DNA of 64,000 nucleotides, taken from Mesostigma viride (lineage: Eukaryota > Streptophyta > Mesostigmatophyceae > Mesostigmatales > Mesostigmataceae). The stretch spans positions 961,220 to 1,025,219 of the forward strand of contig RPFO01000188.1 in the NCBI GenBank assembly GCA_009746045.1. The letters are read 5' to 3'. Shown piece by piece: positions 1 through 12,400 of this stretch. Position 1 is the first letter of the stretch, and each line of letters begins with the position of its first letter. The notes beneath the pieces were generated by a model. It did not search any database, was not told the origin of the DNA, and saw only the letters and a list, made by a program, of their open reading frames with translations. The position numbers and the translations under genes were made by a program.

Positions 1-298
1 ATAAGCTTCCCCAATTCTGGCGAACCTAACGGTTCTTCCGAAAATGGGCTCCGCCTGATTATCTAGCTTCTCTTTCACACTCAGCAGTAGTCATGAGCCG
101 TAGTCGTTGTCATGCCGCCGCATCTCCTCAAATGCAGGCCATGTGCTCAAATCACGTCGCATCTGCCCTCATGTTGAGCCTCTACGTGAACCTGATCGTG
201 ACGGCCAGCCGTCGTAGTCATAAGCCTCCTCGCAACCGACCACTGGTCACGAATCCGTTTGCGACGAATCCGTTACCTGTTTGGTCGCCTGGACGCAG

Positions 299-430
299 GC
301 CGTTCTGAGCTTCTGCATGAAGGTGGTGGTGACAGCGTCCAGCTTCAGCAGCCCGGTCTTCGCCATGGTCATCCCCCGCATGTTCCTCTTTGTGATGGGC
401 ATGCTCACGCAGCTCAGCGGCATCGGCAAG
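299..430 (+). CDS. Exon 1 (visible) of coiled-coil gene
   Basis: Acceptor GACGCAG at 292-298 and donor AAG/gtgagc at 430/431; 44 codons in phase 0. Hydrophobic content (for example FAMVIPRMFLFVMGMLTQLS) suggests an amphipathic or membrane-associated helix. Whether it belongs to the same gene as the exon at 2521 rests only on strand and phase. Confidence 0.55.
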
Positions 431-3400
431 GTGAGCAAATACAGCAAACCTGTAGGGGCGAGGTTTTCGGATGTGGCTCAGGGGCATCGGCAAGGTGAGC
501 ACCCGTGTCACTCTGCCGACGAGCAAGCATCAGCATGCATCGGCAAGCGCATCAGCATGCATCGGCAAGCTGAGTGCTCGTGTCGACTGGCAAGGCGGGT
601 ATTAATGTTGACCGGCATATGGAAGTGACTCGTGACGGTGACCGGCATCGGCACGGTGAGCAAATATAGCCCACTGGTAGGGGCGAGGCGATTGCATGTG
701 GCCTGGCGGCATGGGCAGGGTGACTAGCAACTAGCATTTGCCAAGCAGCACGGGCAAGGGATGCTTGTGGCCTAGTGGCATGGGCCAATCAGGGGAGAAA
801 GAGTGGACTGCAGTGGAAAGTAGAGTTCAGTGAACATGGAGCATTTCGTTGCGCCATCGGCAATGTGAATTGATGCTTAGGAGCTGCCGCCGCCGATCTG
901 ATCAGCCATCTAAGCACATGGCACTAGTGGACGCGAAAATCCATGGGCAAGGGCAAGTGGAGCGATACGTGCTTCTGGCGGAATGGCGTGAGCCTGCGTT
1001 GGCAAGTACGTGTACGGGGTAAATTTTGTCAAGACGGGAGTACAGCAAGGTGGCTCGCAACCAGCGTGTTATGAGCAGCATGGGCAACGTGGGTGTGCGT
1101 GCCCTACTGGCGTGAGCAAGATGGTTCCCTACGACAAGCAATAGATGGAGTGAGCAGCCGTGAGCGAGCGGCATTGGCAAGGCATCGGCATCGCCAGGCA
1201 TGTGGGTATGCGGCATTAGAATGTGTGGGAGAAGTGAGCATTCATGGAGCTATGATAAGGTGAGCTTTAGGGGCCTAGCGGCGTTCGCAAGATCAGCGTT
1301 GTGGAGCAAGTGGCATTTGTGGTAAGGGGCAATCCTGGCATCCCGGGAACACCCCTGGATCAGTATCACACCACCTTCTGAGTGGACCGCCATCGTTGGA
1401 CCATTGTAGTGGGGGGGTGGACCGCCATGGTTGGACCATCGTAGTGGGGGGGTGGACCGCCAACGTTGGACCATCGTAGTGGGGGGGTGGACCGCCATCG
1501 TTGGACCATCGTAGTGGGGGGTGGACCGCCATCGTTGGACCATCGTAGTGGGGGGTGGACCGCCATCATTGGACCATCGTAGTGGGGGGGTGGACCGCCA
1601 TCGTTGGACCATCGTAGTGGGGGGGTGGACCGCCATCGTTGGACCATCGTAGTGGGGGGTGGACCGCCATCATTGGACCATCGTAGTGGGGGGGTGGACC
1701 GCCATCGTTGGACCATCGTAGTGGGGGGGTGGACCGCCATCGTTGGACCATCGTAGTGGGGGGGTGGACCGCCATCATTGGACCATCGTAGTGGGGGGGT
1801 GGACCGCCATCGTTGGACCTTCTTAGTACCACACCAGTGTGCATGGGCCCATCATCCCCTGTTTCTGGTATGCTGGCACCAAGCACCGGATATCTTATCC
1901 CATGTTCTATTTCTACTATGTCACGAGGACTATGTTCTCCATGACTACGTGCTCCATGGCTCTGCGCTCCATGACTATCCCATGACAATACTTGTTTTGT
2001 TGGCACAGAGTAAGACTGTCCACCTAGATGCATGCCCTTCTGCCAATGTAACGAGCCTCCAGGAGCTATGTAATGAGCCGCGCACCGTGTCTTATCTGAG
2101 CAATTAACAAGACACTATCTAATGACCCCAATCCCGTACTGTGTCCATGCGCCTGCCCTCTTGCCTGCAAAGGATCTGTGCCATGCGCTGCACACAAGTG
2201 TCGGTAACTCTGTATCGAAGGCATCAATCATCCACGCATGTGCCTCTCTCCTGGGCCGTATGGCCTTCTACTCAGGAGCTGTGCAGTGCGATACTGGCGC
2301 AACAACACCTTGCGAAAAAAAAAATAAAATGGAAAGTTGTGTAGTAAATTCAGAATATATAAATTCTCTCTGCCCAAAGTCCCTCTCTTCCCCTGCCCTC
2401 TCGCCTATCACGCACAAGTTGTGCAACAAGCTGCACACAAGTATTAAGTGAACACAGCCCTACCTGATGAACCTAAAAATGAACCCTGTCTGTATGCCTG
2501 CCTGTTTTTGGGTGCCCCAGGAGCTGTGCAACGAGCTGCACGCGACGGTGGAGGAGCTGATCAGCGAGCGTGAGTTCACGCTGCACCGCTTCAAGGAGAA
2601 AGAGGACCGGCTGCTGCGGCGAATAGCGGCGCTGGAAAAGACCGAGGCGGTGTGTGCTCTATAACCATAGACGTCGTTGTGTCACATTATCGGCGCTATT
2701 GCGGCACATTATCGGCGCTATTGCGGCACATTATAGGGGCTATTGCGGCACATTATGGGGGCTATTGCGGCACATTATGGGGGCTATTGCGGCACATTAT
2801 GGGGGCTATTGCGGCACCTTATAGGGGCTATTGCGGCACCTTATAGGCGCTATTGCGGCACCTTATAGGGGCTGTTGCGGCACATTATAGGGGCTATTGC
2901 GGCACATTATAGGGGCTATTGCGGCACATTATAGGGGCTATTGCGGCACATTATGGGGGCTATTGCGGCACATTATAGGGGCTATTGCAGCACATTATAG
3001 GGGCTATTGCGGCACATTATAGGGGCTATTGCGGCACATTATAGGCGCTATTGCGGCACATTATAGGGGCTATTGCGGCACATTATAGGCGCTATTGCGG
3101 CACATTATAGGGGCTATTGCGGCACAGTATAGGGGCTATTGCGGCACGTGATAGACGCCTTGCGGCACATTATATTACAGCGCACCCGGCATTCGAGAGG
3201 ACCGAGGCGACGTGCCCTGGTCACTCACGCTTGCCATGTAACCACTGGATCCGTGCCAGCACCAGGGAAGTAGTGGGAACCGGCTGCTGCGGCGCATGGC
3301 AGCACTCGAGAAAGTTGAGGCCGTGCTTGGGATCTAACGATAGTCATTGCTGCGGCAACCATAGTCATTGCTGCGGCAACCATAGTCATTGCTGCGGCAA

Positions 3401-6400
3401 CCATAGTCATTGCTGCGGCAACCATAGTCATTGCTGCGGCAACCATAGTCATTGTTGCGGCAACCATAGTCATTGCTGCGGCAGCCATTGCCATTGTTGC
3501 GGCAGCCGTAATCATGGCGCGTGGCCGCATGAGGGAAGACCGAGGCGGTGCGTGCCTGGGCGCTTGCCAGTTGGTCACTTGATCTAGGCTAGTATGTAGT
3601 GAAGTAGTAGTAACCAGTTGTTTTGGCACGTGTTGCTGCGCAGGGGGATACCAAGGCGCGGCGTGCCTGGGCGCTGGTGATTGACGTGGTGGTGGGGATG
3701 TGCCAGGGATCCATCGCTACACTTTTTAGGCGAGCTTGCGGCATCATCAGCCCTCGGTGTAGACGACTTAAGACGATGTTGAATGGCCAACATGCAGCCT
3801 TGGCATGCTATGGTAGCATATGCCTCTGTGTACAGTGGCTGTGACTCCGTTGTTTTCGCGAATTCTATGCATGATTTCCCTCGCCATTCGCACCTTCCGG
3901 GCTTTCCCTCAGTCCCTCAAAAGAGATCTCCTTGTGCGCTTCGCCTCAACATATGGTGACCTGCTGGACCCAGTGGTTGTGACCAAACAGCCGTGCCATG
4001 ACAAAACGGTGTTTTCTGGGGGTTAAGAAAGATGCATCGGGAGTTTTTACCTGTTTCGTATAGTAGTATGTAGTGTGTAACTTTCGAGTTATACCTTGGA
4101 TATACCCTAAAAAGTTCTAGTCATAGTAGTACTATGGTTATAGTAAAGTTCTAGTTATAGTAGTACTATAGTTATAGTGGTATTATTCAAGCTGACGTAT
4201 ATGACAAGGCCTACAATCTACAGCATGGAACTCACGAGTTGCGGGATGTCCAGAACGGGTGGGGATGGATGGACGGTGTGTGGGGGGGGGAGGGAGTTGC
4301 TGGGGATGAGGGGAATGGGGCGTGGCGGATGTGTGTGATGTGAGCATGTTTGTGTGTGCGTACGACAGAATTTGGAGTCACTGCTGAAGAAGAACATGCA
4401 GGAGAGGAGGGCTGCATCGGAGGAGGCCGGCAAGGAGGCGAATCAGGAGATTGCGTACTTGGAAGGTGGGTTGGTTGCCTACTTGGAGACCCCCTACTGG
4501 GACGGTGGGTTGGTTGCCTATCTGGAGACCCCTACTGGGAAGGTGGGTCGGGTGCCTACTTGGAGGTCGTCTAGTTGCAAGATGGGACCTGCCAGGTGTC
4601 AGAGCGATCGGGAGCCATGGAGCAAGCGAGTGTCTGCAAGTATTAAATCATTAATGGCAGTACAGTGGTGAAGGTGTGACGTGCGATAGGGCTGCGCTGT
4701 GATGGCGAAGTAGTGGACGGTGGTGGCTGCGAATGTTTACATAGTAGTGCCACGAATCAGGGTTTCGTGGTACGAGTCATTCGAGGGAAGTTTGCCGCCT
4801 GAAATTATTTGTGACTGGCTCGTTTTTTTTCCTTTCTAATGCATGCACACAGCCGGTTGTGCGTGCCTTGTAGCTGGTAACCGACAGCTAACACCTTTAT
4901 CATTTGGCTCGCAAAGCTATGTTCAGTAGTTGGGTGTTAAGGTTTCTTTTGGTCAGTTTTTTCAGTTGGCTAATTGAAGGGTGATGGCGGGCTTCCCAAC
5001 TCACCGGATGCTTTTGCTGTTGGCATGAAACTGGCAGGGAAATTAGTGAAATGGTGATATTTTTAAGGCGGAGATGTTAAATTGAGAGTTCTTGTAGATT
5101 TCGGACAGGACCAGCCGCATTTCTTTGACGCTTTGGCCCTGCTTGTGGGCCCTGCTTTGACTCCAATATGTGGGGTGGTTGTCATGCAGACGAGATCGCC
5201 CGGCTAGCCCAGGAAAATGCGACACTAAAGATGGAGATGGCACACCTGGTGGGTTTGTTGTAGGGCTAGTGACCCCTGCCGCGTAATTGTACAGGCTAAC
5301 CACGCTTGTTCCTATGTATCGGCTTTAGTGGGATCTCCTCCTGCTTTCCGTTCACTTTTCTGTCATTACGTTGGCATATCTCGCAAGTGTTACAAAGAAA
5401 ATCTCACCTAGAACCGCCGCGTAAAGGTTGAAGGGAGCACCTTTCTAGCACAGCATTGAGGTTTCAATACACTCAATTTAACACATGCTATTTGACGAAC
5501 CAGGTCACGACATTGTGGTGGATTAGAGGAGGCAAAGAACTAGAGGAAAGGGACACTATGATGGATTAGAGGAGTCAAGGCACACTCACCAAGGACACAC
5601 CATTGAGACGGGCAAAGAATGCGACTAGAAACAACACTCCAGGTCTGTTGTTTTTTTTTTGCATTCTCGACTTTACCTCGCTCCTACCTCATGACTTAAA
5701 AGGGTTTCTAGCTTCTGGCTTCTCGGACAATACAGCGCCAGCCTCTGGCTTTTCTGCCGGATTTTGTTTGCCTTTTGCGAGAAATTGTGCGAACTAATCC
5801 TGGACGTAGCAGCTATCCCACTGGCTAGGGCGTAGGGCCCTTTCCTCCGTACGTCCTAGACCACTGCAACATACTTTATTCTAGCATACTTGATTCTATT
5901 TCTAATTACTTAACATACTTTATTCTAGCATACTTGATTCTATTTCTAATTACTTAACATACTTTATTCTAGCATACTTGATTCTATTTCTAGTTACTTA
6001 ACATACTTTATTCTAGCATACTTGATTCTATTTCTAATTACTTAACATACTTTATTCTAGCATACTTGATTCTATTTCTAATTACTTAACATACTTTATT
6101 CTAGCATACTTGATTCTATTTCTAATTACTTAACATACTTTATTCTAGCATACTTGATTCTATTTCTAATTACTTAGTTGTTCCACTACTGTTTGTGAAT
6201 GCCTTGCTTTTACCAATGTGCCCCAACTTCCCTGCAGATGGACACAGAAGCTGGCGCCGTCTATGAATCCATCAACACGGTGAGCTTGTGTGCGGCACGG
6301 CACCCTTTGCAAAATACTGCTGCCAGCGTAGTACTCGAAGGAATCATATGGCCATCGAAGTGCAGCTGATCCAAAGGTTAACAAATCTACGAAGGCTAAA

Positions 6401-9400
6401 GTCTGAACTAGATGCTTCTGGTCACCAAATAGGTTGGTCGACGAATTCCATGCTCCTGGTTGAAACTTTGGTAAGCTTTGTACAAAATAGCTTTTCTTTT
6501 TTTAGGGCGGGGGGGGGGGGGGAGGAGGATGGACTGAAGCTTCCATTCGCTGCCATTGAGTTCCCCTTCGCGTTTGTATGCTTGCAATCTTCCATGTGCC
6601 TTTTATTGCTGTTCAATCAATGGCAAAACGTGGTCTATCCCTACGGCTTTGCACGGCAACCCCTCTTGGAAGGTGTTCGGATCGTGAAAATGCTCTCGGG
6701 CATGGCCCCCCTTTGGCCGAGCACACTACTCGATGGACATGTCATGCATGGAACTTGGTACACGGGTTGTGTTTGCCCCGCCACAGGGTGTGGCCATGGA
6801 CGTGCTCATCAACGACATGGAGAAAGAGCACCAGGAGCGCGGCCAGCTGCTCACCCAGTACCAGCGGGTCAACAAGATTCTTGACCGCCCGCCCCACCGC
6901 CACGCCGCCGTGCAGGTGAGCGGTCTAGATACGTGTGCCGATTAGCCCTCTAATACATAAACCGTGCCGCCGGTGGAGGTGATCACGATAAACATTCCGA
7001 TCACGTCACCGAACAGGTGTCTGGGGGTCCAGCATGTACTACCCGCGCTGAATTTAGAACCCACGATGCTGTGCAGGTGAGCGTGCAGCTGTAATTCGGA
7101 ACTCATGCTGCTGGTACAGGTGTGCACGTTCAGTGTGGAACCAAGTCCATCAGCGTTGCAGCATGGAGCGGTGGCGATGTAGGGCAAGGTGGCTAGAGGA
7201 CAACGTGGCGATAGGGCAAGGTGGCTACAGGACAAGGTGGCGATAGGGCAAGGTGGCTACAGGACAAGGTGGCGATAGGGCAAGGTGGCTACAGGACAAG
7301 GCGATATTAGAGAATGTGGCTCAAATCGTTTTGTGAATTTGCAGTGTCACCTGCCCAGGTGAACCAGCTGTCCGGGCAAGCCATAGCTTGCATGTGGAAT
7401 CTGTGATATCCGGAGGTGGAGTAGTAGTGTGTGAATAATGTGACATCGGTGGCTTGTTCCAGAGGTGGAGTAGTAGTGTGTGAATTATGTGACATCGGTG
7501 GCTTGTGACGGAGGTGGAGTAGTAGTGTGTGAATAATGTGATATCGGTGGCTTGTGATATCCTAGAATGGATTGATAGCGTAACCCGCCTACCTTAGTCA
7601 GCTTTTGCCGATCCCAAAGTGGAGCTATGGCTTGGCAAGGCAACCGCTATGATATAAGCAACCCCTACAATAAGTGCCCCTGTATGTGGAACACGTGCTC
7701 GTTCGACATCCACTGTCCATCAGCTCACTGCTCACACACTGGCTGCCACCTGGCAGTGGCACATGGCAAAGTGGCCGAGCGAGCCCATAGAGTTTTTAAT
7801 TGCCAGAGCAGAGCCATTTGTGGTGGGACGGAGCGCCTGCATGTGTCAATAAGGAGACGCCTGCGCATGATTTTCGGAGACGATATTACCCATTAGGTGT
7901 TATATTAGGTGGAAAGCTACCAGGTAGTGTAGTAAGAAAAAGAATTACTACCCTTACAGAAATGACAGTCTGCGACGCAAAAGCACGCCCTTTGCCCTCT
8001 CTCCCCTGTTGTGACTGTCATACATATCATGCCTTCGCTTCTTTCCCCCCCCCGTCAGGTGTGCGAGGAATGCCTGTGTGGCATGTGCGGGGACCCCCGG
8101 CCGCAGGCGGGAAGGATCTCCGCGGTATGTGCCCAATAACCAAACCGTGGCGAAGGTGGAGACCTTTTGCATGTGAATCGACCCAACAAGGTTGGAAACC
8201 AAGTTAAACAGCCCGTTTTGCGTTCCGAAGCCACAGCATGATTCTTATCCCGGATTGCAGGCGGGCAAGTTTTCCGTGGTACATGCCCAGTAACCAGCCT
8301 CATTTCTTGGTGCCGCTTTGCATCTGTGGTATTTGAATCAAGCCGCTTCATGCCAGGGAAGTCATGCGTTGCTAGGCATCCCCCCCCATTTATATATCCA
8401 TGCCCTTGGGGTTTCCATCTCCGCCTTTATACTTCGGCGCTCTCCAGCTACGTATAATTGCGGATCAGCAGCTGGGATAAAGGAAACTAGGTGGCTGCGC
8501 GTGGTTGTGTCTGTGCATAGTAAGATCTGCCCCATGTCCGACACAGTGTCCGTCATGACATGTGGCCAATCGGTTTCTGTAGGCAGCCAAATGTCCACGT
8601 CAAACACCTTCAGAGGTAAGATCGGCTGACAACCCTCAGGGTCAGCAAGGAACCATCATGTCCTTCCAAGTTCTCCTCCTTGCCTCTTGGCTTTACCGGA
8701 GATATCGACACAGCTTAGCAGTGGCGCATCACGTCTTAGGGTGTCGTAGGGTGTTTGTTTGGTACTGTTAATACTGTTCAAATACTACTACATTACCAAT
8801 CGGAGGCGCCAAGTGTCTGCCCTGCGCAGCAGCTTAACTCCCGAGCTGAGGTATACAAGTAATAGTTTTAAGGGAATACAAACACGACTCAACTTCATAA
8901 CTAGTAGGTGGCGCCCTGTGAAGGTCGCCGCAGGAGCGCGTCTCCAATAGCTATCTATAGGCCTTAATTCGATCACTTATAGAAGACCCAAAATGACTGT
9001 CCTGCGCAGGAGCGCGTCTCCAAGGCCAAGAGAGCCGAGCTCAAGGAGGCGCTCAGCGCCAAGGAGGGGTCCCCCAGGGACCACCGCCTGCGCAAGTCGG
9101 GCTTCTGGGAGCTGTGCATGCCCAAGGTCATGCGGGCGTTCATCGATGACCATCTACAGGAGGTGGGTGTCCACGTGCGCAAGGCCGCCTGCCCTCTTTA
9201 GATGGCCTGTATTTTAATATAACACCTGTCTTTTTACATAACGCCTGCGTAGGGCAGGCTGCTGGCGTCAGAGGGAACCCCCACAGGGGAGCTCCCCCTG
9301 CTTTGTCCATGTGACCCCTAAATGAAAGACCCCGCGCTGTTGGCATGTAATGGCTTGAATGGAACGCAAGACCCCGAGCTTTTGGCGTGTAATCGCTTGA

Positions 9401-12400
9401 ATAAAAGTTGCCTTGGATTGGCACGTTGAGTAAGAATTGCCTTCTGTTACCATGGTGCTGCGTACACAAGCTCGCTTGCTTTCACTACTGCCTGCGTGCA
9501 TAAAGCCACCCGTCATGTGCATGTAACTAGATTTACAAGACGGTCTTTATCCTTGCAACGTTTCCACATCCTGCATGTACCAGGATGTTGTCTTCTAGCA
9601 TACGCCAATGCATACTCATGAAGCTGTTTTTTGAGCGCCCTTTCTCATAGCCGTCCCCTCTGGTGAAAGATCTGTTTCGCTTCCCATATCTTTGAGTCGT
9701 CATCCCCATGTACGGTGAATAGCACACCCATAACTCCACACCTTGCGCCCAAACACTGTACCCTAAGTTCAGCCCAGGGGGTTGCATTGCGAAGCCGTTG
9801 TTGCACTTTACACCTTACACCCTTAGAACTTTGAAAGCAAATCATACACCCTCACGCGGCCTTCTGCGGCCTATACCAAGCATCTTACACCTCACACCCT
9901 TGCACCCCACACAGTGCACGCTGTGCGCTCATCCCTAATTAACCTACTCCCACCCACGCTTAGCTCTCGATGCAGGACATGCTACACGCTCATACCTTAC
10001 CAAGCCACGCCCTGATCAAGCTGCACACTAATCAAGCCACTCCCCTCCACATGCATGGGCTCGCAGGACATGCGTGCGGACCAGCTGGGCGAGGCCATGC
10101 TGGCATCCCTGATGGACACCCTGGTGTCGGGCAAACACGAGGACGACGTGCGCCGCATGTGCCGCAACGAGCCCAGCGTGACATTTGCAGAATACGTGAT
10201 CAACTACTTTTGCAAGGTGGGGGTGCAGAGTACGTGGCCGACTACTTTTGCAAGCTGGGGGTGCAGAGTACGTGGTCAGCTACTTTTGCAAGGTGGGGGT
10301 GCAGAGTACGTGGCCGACTACTTTTGCAAGCTGGGGGTGCAGAGTACGTGGTCAGCTACTTTTGCAAGGTGGGGGTGCAGAGTACGTGGCCGACTACTTT
10401 TGCAAGCTGGGGGTGCAGAGTACGTGGCCGACTACTTTTGCAAGGTGGGGGTGCAGAGTACGTGGTTGACTACTTTTGCAAGCTGGGGGTGCAGAGTACG
10501 TGGCCGACTACTTTTGCAAGCTGGGGGTGCAGAGTACGTGGCCGACTACTTTTGCAAGGTGGGGGTGCAGAGTACGTGGCCGACTACTTTTGCAAGGTGG
10601 GGGTGCAGAGTACGTGGCCGACTACTTTTGCAAGCTGGGGTGCAGAGTACGTGGCCGACTACTTTTGCAATGTGGGGGTGCAGAGTACGTGGCCGACTAC
10701 TTTTGCAAGCTGGGGGTGCAGAGTACGTGGTCAGCTACTTTTGCAAGGTGGGGGTGCAGAGTACGTGGCCGACTACTTTTGCAAGCTGGGGGTGCAGAGT
10801 ACGTGGTCAGCTACTTTTGCAAGGTGGGGGTGCAGAGTACGTGGCCGACTACTTTTGCAAGCTGGGGGTGCAGAGTACGTGGCCGACTACTTTTGCAAGG
10901 TGGGGGTGCAGAGTACGTGGTTGACTACTTTTGCAAGCTGGGGGTGCAGAGTACGTGGCCGACTACTTTTGCAAGCTGGGGGTGCAGAGTACGTGGCCGA
11001 CTACTTTTGCAAGGTGGGGTGCAGAGTACGTGGCCGACTACTTTTGCAAGGTGGGGGTGCAGAGTACGTGGCCGACTACTTTTGCAAGCTGGGGGTGCAG
11101 AGTACGTGGCCGACTACTTTTGCAATGTGGGGGTGCAGAGTACGTGGCCGACTACTTTTGCAATGTGGGGGTGCAGAGTACGTGGCCGACTACTTTTGCA
11201 AGCTGGGGGTGCAGAGTACGTGGCCGACTACTTTTGCAAGGTGGGGGTGCAGAGTACGTGGCCGACTACTTTTGCAAGCTGGGGGTGCAGAGTACGTGGT
11301 TGACTACTTTTGCAAGGTGGGGGTGCAGAGTACGTGGCCGACTACTTTTGCAAGCTGGGGGTGCAGAGTACGTGGCCGACTACTTTTGCAAGGTGGGGGT
11401 GCAGAGTACGTGGCCGACTACTTTTGCAAGGTGGGGGTGCAGAGTACGTGGCCGACTACTTTTGCAAGGTGGGGGTGCAGAGTACGTGGCCGACTACTTT
11501 TGCAAGGTGGGGGTGCAGAGTACGTGGCCGACTACTTTTGCAAGGTGGGGGTGCAGAGTACGTGGCCGACTACTTTTGCAAGCTGGGGGTGCAGAGTACG
11601 TGGTTGACTACTTTTGCAAGCTGGGGGTGCAGAGTACGTGGTTGACTACTTGTCCAATGTGGGGGTGCAGAGTACGTGGCCGACTACTTTTGCAAGCTGG
11701 GGGTGCAGAGTACGTGGTTGACTACTTGTCCAATGTGGGGGTGCAGAGTACGTGGCCGACTACTTGTGCAAGCTGGGGGTGCAGAGTACGTGGTTGACTA
11801 CTTTTGCAAGCTGGGGGTGCAGAGTACGTGGTTGACTACTTGTCCAATGTGGGGGTGCAGAGTACGTGGCCGACTACTTTTGCAAGCTGGGGGTGCAGAG
11901 TACGTGGTTGACTACTTGTCCAATGTGGGGGTGCAGAGTACGTGGCCGACTACTTGTGCAAGCTGGGGGTGCAGAGTACGTGGTCAGCTACTTGTGCAAG
12001 GTTGGGGTGCAGAGTAGGTGGTCAACTACTTTTGCAAGGTGGTAGTGCAGAGTAGGTGGTCAACTACTTGTGCAAGGTGGGGGTGCACAGTACTCTAGCT
12101 CTTTTGGGTTTGTGTATAATGCCCACCACGGCAAGGTGGTCATGGCACGTGCAATGCCCGCACCCGCCACCAGGTCTCGGAAGGCAACCGACCGGAAGCC
12201 GCCCAAAAGCTTCTCTCCATGGTCAGCTCCCTCGCTGGCAAGTTTGAGGGCCGTCCAAAGATGGAGGTCTTCAGCGCGATGCTGGGGGCAGGGCGCCCTG
12301 AGATGGAGCCTGCGGGAGTCGGTGAGCTGGACTTAGAGAGGGAAATGTGTGAGCCTGGTTGGAAGCAGTTCAAGTTCAGGTTTAAGCGTTTTCCTTTCAC

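Noticed and set aside
3820-4026. Possible extra exon of the coiled-coil gene (frame with SLKRDLLVRFASTYGDLLDP)
   Set aside because: Composition is less GC-rich than the true exons, no clear acceptor and donor in matching phase was found, and no similarity was recognised.
9970-11607. Open frame of 545 codons with repeated VADYFCKLGVQSTW peptide
   Set aside because: It is read-through of the 38-bp satellite; all three plus frames are open and it begins across the exon 9 donor. Treated as intronic array, with exon 9 only as coding.
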